Shown: in pieces, positions 21,749-27,876 of the stretch
Layout of the letters: each line of letters opens with the position of its first letter
Numbering within the stretch: the first letter of the stretch is position 1
NCBI GenBank assembly: GCA_034211175.1
Contig: JAXHUH010000322.1
Span: 1-27,876, forward strand
DNA: 27,876 bases
Direction of reading: 5' to 3'
Origin: JAXHUH01 sp034211175
Lineage (GTDB): Bacteria; Actinomycetota; Acidimicrobiia; Acidimicrobiales; CAIXPF01
Position numbers and translations under genes: made by a program
Notes under the pieces: generated by a model
Seen by the model: only the letters and a program-made list of their open reading frames with translations
Database searches by the model: none
Told to the model about the DNA's origin: nothing

Positions 21749-22624
21749 TCAGCCGGCCGGTGCCCAGATGCCGCAGCCGGTGGTCTCGAACCCGGCATCG
21801 GTGGCCGCGATGGTGAGCGTGATCGTGCCCTCGTCGACGAGGTCCGACGCGACCACCGATCCCTGTTCGCCGTCGAGCGCCGACAGGCGGGCCCAGTAGC
21901 AGGCGCCGCCGTCGGAGTTGCCCCGGTAGGTGCCGGGCCGGATGTCGCGACCGACCACGTGGACGCCGTCACCGAACGAGCGGGCCGGGATCGACGTGGT
22001 GGTGCTGCCGTCGTTGGCGGCGCCAGCCTCCCTTTCGTCGAGCTCGGACTCCCGTTCGTCGAGCTCGGTGGCCCTGGCGTCGAGCCCGGCCTCCCGCTCG
22101 TCGAGGCCGGCGTCGCGCTCGTTCGCCGCGGCCTCACGTTCCTCGACGGCGGCGTCCCGCTCGTCGAGCCTCGTGGCCCGCTCCTCGAGCCCGTCCTCGA
22201 TCTCCGCCCGCACCTCGGCCTCGAGCGCCTCGCGGTCGGCGTCGGCGTCCGCCGCGGCCGTGTCCCGCAACGAGGTGATCGTCGCCTCCGCGTCGGCCAG
22301 CGCGTCCTCGGCGTCGTCGGCCCGCTCCTCGGCGTCGTCGAGCTGCGCCCGCAGCTCGACGAGCTCCGCGCCGGTGTCGCCGTCGGCACGGGCCCGCACC
22401 GAGTCCGCGTCCTCGCCCCCGGCCGCGAGCCCGATCACGAGGCCGACCACCATGGCGATCGAGCCGACCGCGACCAGAGCGGTCAGGTCCCGCCAGCCGA
22501 GGGGACGTCGGCGCTCGTCGGGCCCGGGAACCGCCGGCGTCCGCCGCGGGGTCGTCCGGTCCCCGGATGCCGGCGTTTGGTGACTTGCCCGGTCGGAGGT
22601 TGGCCATGAGGACACTGACCACAT
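21749..22624 (-). CDS. Membrane-anchored coiled-coil protein with extracellular C-terminal domain
   Basis: 291 aa. Residues 1-45 are polar and cytoplasmic (Pro/Arg-rich). About 47-68 (LTALVAVGSIAMVVGLVIGLAAG) is one transmembrane helix. About 75-200 is a long, very acidic coiled coil with repeated DERE/LDER blocks. A Ser/Thr linker follows, then a compact domain (VVGRDIRPGTYRG, CYWARLSALDG, TGCGIWAPAG) with two Cys that could form a disulphide; such domains end many actinobacterial surface proteins. Role unknown. ATG 22624 has no ribosome site; TACGCT directly abuts it, so initiation at GTG 22615 is possible. Confidence 0.75.
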   Translation of the reverse strand: MWSVSSWPTSDRASHQTPASGDRTTPRRTPAVPGPDERRRPLGWRDLTALVAVGSIAMVVGLVIGLAAGGEDADSVRARADGDTGAELVELRAQLDDAEERADDAEDALADAEATITSLRDTAAADADADREALEAEVRAEIEDGLEERATRLDERDAAVEEREAAANERDAGLDEREAGLDARATELDERESELDEREAGAANDGSTTTSIPARSFGDGVHVVGRDIRPGTYRGNSDGGACYWARLSALDGEQGSVVASDLVDEGTITLTIAATDAGFETTGCGIWAPAG

Positions 22625-22654
22625 AGCGTAGTGGGAGTGGCACGCAGTGAAGTC

Positions 22655-22708
22655 AGAACGACGTTCTTGCTGAAGGAAGGGTCACTGACTGACCATCTGA
22701 GTGTCAGT
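22655..22708. promoter_or_regulatory. Two operator-like dyads in the divergent region 22625-22759
   Basis: AGAACGACGTTCT (22655-22667) is a palindrome of two 6-bp halves around one base. ACTGAC (22684-22689) and GTCAGT (22703-22708) are inverted with a 13-nt spacer. The first resembles an SOS box (GAAC-N4-GTTC) but has 3 nt between the halves instead of 4. Confidence 0.35.
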
Positions 22709-22759
22709 TCGTTCACCACTCGATACGTTTTTTAGCATGGCGGTTGTGGGGGAAATGGC

Positions 22760-23038
22760 GTGATCGGGCGGCGCTACATGTTCCGCCTCGGGGTGTTCCT
22801 CGCGGTCTGGCCTCTTGCGTCAGGCGTGATGTGGGGACTCGTGCAGTTGTTCGGAGCACCACCGATGCTCATCGACGTTGCACCGACCCCGTTGGCGGCA
22901 GTGGTCGCGTCGTTGGGCGTGGACGGCTGGCTCAAGCGACACGGGTACGACTGGCGTCTGAAGGCGCCGGCCGCGCCCCGGTGGGGGGAGGACGAGGTGG
23001 TCGATCCGGCCCGGGTGCGTCTGGCCAAGCGGCGCTAG
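22760..23038 (+). CDS. Small hypothetical membrane protein
   Basis: 92 aa, not recognised. One strong hydrophobic segment (FRLGVFLAVWPLASGVMWGLVQLFGA, about residues 8-33), a weaker one (PLAAVVASLGV), and a charged C-terminus ending in Lys/Arg. The start is GTG 22760 with GGGGGAAA upstream. It overlaps the TGA of an 8-codon ORF (22737-22763), so coupling to a leader is possible. TAGCAT (22733-22738) is a likely -10, in which case that small ORF would not be transcribed from this promoter. Confidence 0.6.
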   Translation: MIGRRYMFRLGVFLAVWPLASGVMWGLVQLFGAPPMLIDVAPTPLAAVVASLGVDGWLKRHGYDWRLKAPAAPRWGEDEVVDPARVRLAKRR

Positions 23039-23044
23039 CGCCGC
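23029..23044. terminator. 16-bp palindrome across the stop of the small membrane gene
   Basis: GCGGCGCTAGCGCCGC is a perfect palindrome including the TAG stop, between convergent genes 23 nt apart. It could serve as a bidirectional hairpin. Confidence 0.35.
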
Positions 23045-23061
23045 CGGGCGGGCCTCGCCCG

Positions 23062-24084
23062 TCAGCGCTCCCAGTCGGCGAACGCGTCGATCATGGCCCG
23101 CACGTCGGCACCCAACGGGTAGAGGATCGGCACGGTCGCACCGTCGTCGAGGTAGTGGCCGACCTTCTCGCGGCACTCGTCCGCGGTGCCTGCCGCGCAG
23201 ATCATCTGGACGACGTCGTCGGGCACCAGCTTCGATGCGGCGACGACCTCGTCGTGTGACGCCGGCCAGGTGAGGACGCGGCCGATCTCCTCGAGCAGCG
23301 ACTCGGGCACGCCCGACGCCTTCATGATGTGGGGTTGCTGGCCCAGGTACTGGGTCACCAGCAGGCGCGCCCCGTCGAGCGCGACCTTGCGGTCGTCGGG
23401 GTCGTTCGACGCGGCGAGCGAGCACACGATCAGCTGGGGGCGGAGCAGGTCGTCGACCGAGCGGCCCGCCTTCGACGCGCCGGCGTCGAGGCGTTCCATC
23501 GCCTTGCGGTTGTAGTCGGGCGACACCAGGTAGTTGAGCACGACGCCGTCGGCGATCTCGCCGGTCAGCTCCAGCATCTTGTCGCCCGTCGCGCCGATCA
23601 GGATCGGCACGTCCTTCGGGCGGCGCTCCTGGTGGACGTAGTCGAGCTCGACGCCGTCCATGTGCACGAACTCGCCGTCGTAGGTGACGGTCTCGTTGGC
23701 GAGCAGGCCGCGCACGACCTCGACGTGCTCGCGCATCGCCCGCAGCGGCTTGCGGCGTTCGATGCCGACCTTGCGGGCCAGCGGGTCCCACCACGCGCCG
23801 ATGCCCAACATCACCCGGCCGGGCGCGAGATCGTCGAGTGTCGAGAACGTCGACGCGGTGAGCGCGGCGTTGCGCGTCCAGTTCGTCACGACACCCGAAC
23901 CGACCTTGATGCGCTCGGTCACCGCGGCGAACGCGGCCATCGGCACGATCGCCTCGCGCACCAGGCGGCTCTCGGCCTGCCAGACGGCGTCGAACCCCTT
24001 CGCCTCGGCGTAGCGGACGTACTCCATCGCCTCCCGGATCGGGTGGGCGTCCTGGAGGTACATGGCGACGGGTTGGACGGCCAT
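23062..24084 (-). CDS. LLM-class (luciferase-like) F420-dependent oxidoreductase
   Basis: 340 aa TIM barrel. MYLQDAHPIREAMEYVRYAEAKGFDAVWQAES, VTERIKVGSGVVTNWTRNAALTASTFSTLDDLAPGRVMLGIGAWW and DVPILIGATGDKMLELTGEIADGVVLNY match the Mer-like branch of LLM proteins that use reduced F420. The hydride acceptor cannot be assigned. ATG 24084 follows the amidohydrolase stop by 5 nt and its GGAGGAG lies inside that gene's last codons, so it is the third gene of XDH operon 2. It may process the product of the other two enzymes (inference). Confidence 0.88.
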   Translation of the reverse strand: MAVQPVAMYLQDAHPIREAMEYVRYAEAKGFDAVWQAESRLVREAIVPMAAFAAVTERIKVGSGVVTNWTRNAALTASTFSTLDDLAPGRVMLGIGAWWDPLARKVGIERRKPLRAMREHVEVVRGLLANETVTYDGEFVHMDGVELDYVHQERRPKDVPILIGATGDKMLELTGEIADGVVLNYLVSPDYNRKAMERLDAGASKAGRSVDDLLRPQLIVCSLAASNDPDDRKVALDGARLLVTQYLGQQPHIMKASGVPESLLEEIGRVLTWPASHDEVVAASKLVPDDVVQMICAAGTADECREKVGHYLDDGATVPILYPLGADVRAMIDAFADWER

Positions 24085-24089
24085 CGGAC

Positions 24090-25127
24090 TCAGATCTCCT
24101 CCATGCGGCGGAACAGGCGGCGGGCGGCCTCGGCGGCCTTGGCCCGGATCTCGGCGGCGTCGACCTTCGTGGCCGCACCGTCGTCGAGCAGCACCTCGCC
24201 GTCGACGACGACCCGGCGGGCCCGCACGCCGGGCGTGAACGCGAAGTGGAACGGGTCGGCGACCGGGTAGCCCCACGTGACCTCGTCGTTCGCGGCCTCG
24301 GGGAACAGCGCGTAGCCGCCCTCGAGCCACGACCACGCGGCCTCGGGGCTGGCGGTCACGTCGTCCTCGCGGTGACGCACGTAGGCGAGGCGGAACTCCT
24401 CCAACATGTCGGCGCCGATCCCGTCGGTCCCCAGCACCTTCGGGTTGGGGCGGGTCGCGGGCCGGGCGTAGCCGACGCCGTTGTTCATGTTCGAGCGGGG
24501 CTGGTGGGCGATCGTCCCGGCCAGGTCCCGGTCGAGGTGGACGCAGTGCGCCAGCAGCCAGTCGCTGCGGGACCGGTGCTCGAGCCGGGCGCCGGCGTCG
24601 TGGTCCTCGGGGCCCTCGGCCACGTGGATGTGGACCCCGCGGCCGAGGTCGGCGGCGAGGCCGGCCGTCGCGTCGAGGGTCTCGTCGGAGAGCGTGAAGC
24701 AGGCGTGGGCGCCGACGAACCCTCGGCCGCCGGCCCGCAGGAACCGCTCGTTCTCGGCCAGGCCGCGGCGGGCCTCGTCGACGCTGTTGCGGTCGGAGAC
24801 CTCGTAGCAGCACGACACCCGCACGCCGACCTCGGCGCACGCCGCCGCGATCACGTCCAGGGAGCCGTCGATGGCGTTGGGCGACGAGTGGTGGTCGACG
24901 ATGGCGGTCGTGCCGCACTCCAGCGCCTCGAGCGCGCCGAGCTTGGCCGACCACTCCACGATCTCGAGGTCGAGCGCCCGGTCGAGGCGCCACCAGATCA
25001 GCTCGAGGATCTCCCGGAACGTCGTCGCCGTCCCCGGCGGTGCCGGCATGCCCCGCGCCAGTGCCGAGTACAGGTGGTGGTGGCCGCAGACGAGCCCCGC
25101 CGTGGTCGCCCCCGGCGGCTGGCTCAC
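24090..25127 (-). CDS. SsnA-like amidohydrolase lacking the usual N-terminal beta domain
   Basis: 345 aa. Metal ligands of the amidohydrolase superfamily are present: GHHHLYS (residues 15-21), His in GAHACFTLS, HIHVAE, LLAHCVHLD and Asp in LGTDGIGADML. The closest match by eye is SsnA, which is encoded beside fused XDH-type enzymes in enterobacterial selenium-linked clusters. Those proteins start with about 55-60 residues of a beta-sandwich strand set before the HxH motif. Here GTG 25127 starts right before it, and the upstream frame is the XDH coding end, so the N-terminal strands are missing. The C-terminal strands (VVVDGEVLLDDG) remain. The stop of XDH and this start overlap as GTGA. Confidence 0.82.
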   Translation of the reverse strand: MSQPPGATTAGLVCGHHHLYSALARGMPAPPGTATTFREILELIWWRLDRALDLEIVEWSAKLGALEALECGTTAIVDHHSSPNAIDGSLDVIAAACAEVGVRVSCCYEVSDRNSVDEARRGLAENERFLRAGGRGFVGAHACFTLSDETLDATAGLAADLGRGVHIHVAEGPEDHDAGARLEHRSRSDWLLAHCVHLDRDLAGTIAHQPRSNMNNGVGYARPATRPNPKVLGTDGIGADMLEEFRLAYVRHREDDVTASPEAAWSWLEGGYALFPEAANDEVTWGYPVADPFHFAFTPGVRARRVVVDGEVLLDDGAATKVDAAEIRAKAAEAARRLFRRMEEI

Positions 25128-27739
25128 GCGCCCGCTCCGAGCCGCAGCGGCTGGTGGACCTCGAGGGGCAGGCGCGTGCGCCACGTGCCGTCGAGGTCGT
25201 GGTAGGCGGCGGCGACCGCGCCGGCCGTCGGGACGAGGCCGATCTCGCCGACGCCCTTCACGCCGTAGGGGGAGTCGGGCTGGGGCGACTCGACCAGGAT
25301 CACGTCGACCGGCGGCATGTCCTTCGCCCGGATGATGCCGAGGCTGCGCAGCGTCATGTTCGTCGGCATGCCCGCCTCGTCGGAGGGGAACTCCTCGGTC
25401 ATCGCGTAGCCGAGGCCCATGTGGACCGCGCCCTCGACCTGGCCCTCGCACAGCAGCGGGTTCACGGCCCGGCCCACGTCGTGCGCGGCCACCACCCGCT
25501 CGACCGCACCGGTCTCCCGGTCGCAGATGACGAGCTGGGCGGCGTAGCCGAACGTCGAGTGGATGATCGGGTTCTCGACCCCGTCGGAGAGCGAGTTGGT
25601 CCAGTCGACCCGGTACTCGCCCTCGTAGTCGACGCCGGGGCGGCAGCCGTCGGCCATCGCCTTGCGGCACGCGTCGGCCACCGAACCGGCGCCCATCAGC
25701 GTGCCCCGCGAACCGGTCGTCTGGCCGGCGCCGAGCTCACGGCTGGTGTCGACGATGACCCGGACGTTGCCGGGCTCGACCCCGAGCTCCTCGATCGCGA
25801 CCTGCAGGGCGACGGTGTGGACGCCCTGGCCCATCTCCGTCCAGCAGTGGCGCACCTCGACCGGGCCGGTCCGGAAGTCGCCACCCGGTTCGTGACCGAA
25901 GCGCACGACCGCCTTGGCGATCTCCTTGAACCCGTTGCCGAGGCCCGAGTTCTTCAACCCGAGGCCGACGCCGACGGCCTTGCCCGCCGCCACCGCCTCC
26001 TCGTACGCGGGGCGCACCGCGTCGAGACAGGCCCGGGCGCCGAGGCAGCCGTCGTCCATGATCTGTCCCGGGCCCCACACCACGCCGGGGGTGACGACGT
26101 TGCGGGAGCGGATCTCCCAGCCCGAGATCCCGACCGCCTGGGCGAGGCGGTCGAGCGCCCCCTCCATGGCGAACTGGGCCTGGTTGGCGCCGAAGCCCCG
26201 GAACGCGCCGCACACCGGGTTGTTGGTGCGGGCCGCGATGGCCTCGACGTCGATGTTGGGCACCACGTACGGGCCCGAGGCGTGCCCCGCGGCCCGCTCC
26301 AGCACCTTCATGCCGACCGATGCGTACGGCCCCGAGTCGCCGATCATGCGGGCCCGCAGCGCGACGAGGTTGCCCTCGGCGTCGCACCCGGCCTGCAGGT
26401 GGATGCGGATCGGGTGGCGCTTGGCGTGGACGAGGAGCGACTCCTCGCGGCTGAACGTCGTCTTCACCGGGCGACCGAGCAGCCAGCAGGCCAGCGCGGT
26501 CTGCGCCTGGTTCGACATGTCCTCCTTGCCGCCGAACGCCCCGCCGTTCGCGACCTGCTCGACCTCGATCAGCTGCGGCTCGATGCCCAGCATCCGGGCG
26601 ATGTCGTTGCGGTCGTCCCACACGCCCTGGCCGCCGGAGAACACCTTCATGCGCCCGTCGGCGAGCGGTGCGGCGACCGTCGACTCCGGCTCGAGGAACG
26701 CCTGCTCGACCCGCTGGGTCTCGAACACCTCGTCGACCGTGTGGGCGGCACCGGCGAGCGCGGCGTCGGTGTCACCCCGTGCATAGACGGAGCGGGACAG
26801 CACGTTGCCCTCGAGGCCCCACACCGCGTCCTCGTCGCTCTCGACCGCGGCGACCGGGTCGCACATCGGCGCCAGCGGCTCGTAGGTCACCTCGACGAGC
26901 TGCGCCGCCCGCCGGGCCGTCTCCCGATCGTTCGCCACCACCAGGGCCAGCACGTCGCCCAGGTAGGAGGTACGGCCGCCCTCGGGGATGAAGACGGGCC
27001 AGTCCTTGTGGATCAGCCCGACCCGCAGCTCGCCGGGTACGTCGGCCGCGGTGAGCACCCGCTCGACGCCGGCGACCGCCTCGGCCGCCGTGGTGTCGAT
27101 GCGCACGACGTCGGCACGGGCGTGGTCGGCCAGCTTCACCGCGCCGTGGAGCATCCCCGGCATCACGATGTCGTCGACGTAGGGCTTGTCGCCCAGCGTC
27201 AGCTCCGACGCCTGGTACCGGACGCTGCGCGAGCCGATGCCCGTCGGCAGCTCCAGGGGGATCTCCGCCGGGAGCGACCCGTTGGTGTCCTCGCCCGGGG
27301 TGAGCAGGTCGATGGCGTCGAGGATCTTGATGTAGCCGGTGCAGCGGCACAGGTGGGCGCCGAGGTGGCGCGACGCCTTGTCCCGGGTGAGGGAGGCGCC
27401 GTTGCGCTCGAGCAGGGCCTTCGTGCGCATCACGATGCCCGGGGTGCAGAAGCCGCACTGGAGGGCGCCGGTCGCCGCGAACGCCGCGGCATAGCGGTCA
27501 CGCTCCTCGGGCGGGAGCCCCTCGAGCGTCGTGACCTCCTTGCCGGCGGCCTTCTCGAGCGACGTCTGGCAGGCCACCTGGGCCTTGCCGTCGAGGAGGA
27601 CGGTGCAGCATCCGCACTGGCCGCTGGGCGAGCAGCCGTCCTTGGGGGAGAGGACACCGAGCTCGTCGCGCAGCGCGGCGAGGAGGTGCGGATGCGCACC
27701 GACCGTGACGGCCGTGCCGTTGACGTGGAGATCGGTCAT
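25124..27739 (-). CDS. Fused 2Fe-2S / molybdopterin xanthine dehydrogenase-family protein, operon 2
   Basis: 871 aa. Residues 1-150 are the iron-sulphur part: GCSPSGQCGCCTVL (Cys36, 42, 45; one residue longer between the first two than the usual CxxxxC) and Cys57, then CGFCTPG and CRCTGY. The rest is the Moco subunit: GGAFGGKEDMSNQ, NPVCGAFRGFGANQAQ (xanthine dehydrogenase-type RGFG loop), CWTEMGQGV and SPYGVKGVGEIGL with the catalytic Glu. The fusion recalls YgfN/XdhD-type enzymes. No FAD subunit is encoded beside it. ATG 27739 has no ribosome site and shares the leaderless promoter layout of operon 1. The substrate is unknown. Confidence 0.9.
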   Translation of the reverse strand: MTDLHVNGTAVTVGAHPHLLAALRDELGVLSPKDGCSPSGQCGCCTVLLDGKAQVACQTSLEKAAGKEVTTLEGLPPEERDRYAAAFAATGALQCGFCTPGIVMRTKALLERNGASLTRDKASRHLGAHLCRCTGYIKILDAIDLLTPGEDTNGSLPAEIPLELPTGIGSRSVRYQASELTLGDKPYVDDIVMPGMLHGAVKLADHARADVVRIDTTAAEAVAGVERVLTAADVPGELRVGLIHKDWPVFIPEGGRTSYLGDVLALVVANDRETARRAAQLVEVTYEPLAPMCDPVAAVESDEDAVWGLEGNVLSRSVYARGDTDAALAGAAHTVDEVFETQRVEQAFLEPESTVAAPLADGRMKVFSGGQGVWDDRNDIARMLGIEPQLIEVEQVANGGAFGGKEDMSNQAQTALACWLLGRPVKTTFSREESLLVHAKRHPIRIHLQAGCDAEGNLVALRARMIGDSGPYASVGMKVLERAAGHASGPYVVPNIDVEAIAARTNNPVCGAFRGFGANQAQFAMEGALDRLAQAVGISGWEIRSRNVVTPGVVWGPGQIMDDGCLGARACLDAVRPAYEEAVAAGKAVGVGLGLKNSGLGNGFKEIAKAVVRFGHEPGGDFRTGPVEVRHCWTEMGQGVHTVALQVAIEELGVEPGNVRVIVDTSRELGAGQTTGSRGTLMGAGSVADACRKAMADGCRPGVDYEGEYRVDWTNSLSDGVENPIIHSTFGYAAQLVICDRETGAVERVVAAHDVGRAVNPLLCEGQVEGAVHMGLGYAMTEEFPSDEAGMPTNMTLRSLGIIRAKDMPPVDVILVESPQPDSPYGVKGVGEIGLVPTAGAVAAAYHDLDGTWRTRLPLEVHQPLRLGAGA

Positions 27740-27746
27740 CCGACCG

Positions 27747-27775
27747 AGCGTCCCGCCCGTTCAACATTTTGTCAA
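27747..27775 (-). promoter_or_regulatory. XDH operon 2 promoter with shared 16-nt element
   Basis: Minus strand: TTGACA (27775-27770), 17 nt, GACGCT (27752-27747), 7 nt, ATG. The element TTGACA-N3-TGTTGAA (27775-27760) matches that of operon 1 at 13 of 16 positions and stands the same 20 nt from the ATG. Confidence 0.6.
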
Positions 27776-27851
27776 CGCTGGCCGGTTACCGCTCCGTGAA
27801 TCCCCGACCCCGCCCCGGCGCTGTACCGCAAGAAACCCGTTCTGGACCGCG

Positions 27852-27867
27852 CCCGGGGGCCCCCGGG
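27852..27867. repeat. 16-bp GC palindrome near the right edge
   Basis: CCCGGGGGCCCCCGGG, a perfect palindrome about 75 bp upstream of the operon 2 promoter. Whether it ends the next gene's transcript or belongs to the promoter region cannot be told. Nothing else is seen in 27776-27876. Confidence 0.35.
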
Positions 27868-27876
27868 GCAGACGGC

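Noticed and set aside
22655..22667. LexA/SOS box
   Set aside because: Half-sites are 3 nt apart instead of 4, and no damage-response gene is adjacent.
25040..27799. 919-codon open frame on the plus strand opposite the fused XDH gene
   Set aside because: Low-complexity Val/Arg/Asp/Gly composition without motifs; it mirrors the third-position GC bias of the real minus-strand gene.

Overview
The window is high-GC DNA with actinobacterial gene style: GTG starts, 4-8 nt overlaps, several apparently leaderless starts, a WhiG/FliA-type sigma factor, an ECF41 sigma factor, and an LLM-class oxidoreductase of the F420 kind. An Acidimicrobiia-like actinomycete is a reasonable guess, but this is inference; no rRNA, tRNA or other phylogenetic marker is present.

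Layout. 1-195: start of a lipoprotein gene running off the left edge. 356-4092: WhiG/FliA-type sigma factor, AlkA-like DNA glycosylase, a phosphoribosyltransferase, and a nitronate monooxygenase-like flavoprotein whose promoter carries a 16-bp palindrome. 4102-7858 (minus): three-gene xanthine dehydrogenase (XDH)-family operon, FAD subunit > 2Fe-2S subunit > molybdopterin subunit. 7961-8174: a 77-bp tandem duplication starting inside the end of the next gene. 8132-10041: a divergent cassette with a DauR/YheO-like HTH protein coupled to a YkoF/MTH1187-like thiamine-binding protein, facing an orphan THI5-like substrate-binding lipoprotein. 10049-12052: an Asp-nucleophile alpha/beta hydrolase divergent from an ECF41 sigma factor, both with ECF41-type promoters. 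12105-13500: an intact IS481-family element with a 15-bp target duplication, inserted in the loop of a REP-like hairpin. 13725-16084: DUF1059 protein, SDR oxidoreductase, ABHD18-like hydrolase. 16265-18893 (minus): panB, panC and a DUF2520 Rossmann protein, a pantothenate block. 19058-23038: P1/DmpA-family peptidase, Clp-N-like protein, orphan ribbon-helix-helix protein, membrane-anchored coiled-coil protein, small membrane protein. 23062-27739 (minus): second XDH-family operon, in which a fused 2Fe-2S/molybdopterin subunit is coupled to an SsnA-like amidohydrolase and an LLM oxidoreductase.

Main themes. (1) The two XDH-family operons, about 20 kb apart, share a 16-nt promoter element (13 of 16 bases identical) exactly 20 nt upstream of the start codon, and both look leaderless, so they are probably co-regulated. 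(2) The ECF41 sigma factor probably drives itself and the neighbouring hydrolase. (3) The HTH/thiamine-binding/THI5-like cassette looks like a thiamine-precursor sensing or uptake module with its own operators. (4) The middle of the window shows recent rearrangement: an IS insertion, REP-like palindromes and a tandem duplication at a gene end. (5) The 2Fe-2S subunit of the first operon has no ATG, GTG or TTG where its start must lie.

All functions are read from motifs by eye; no database search was run.
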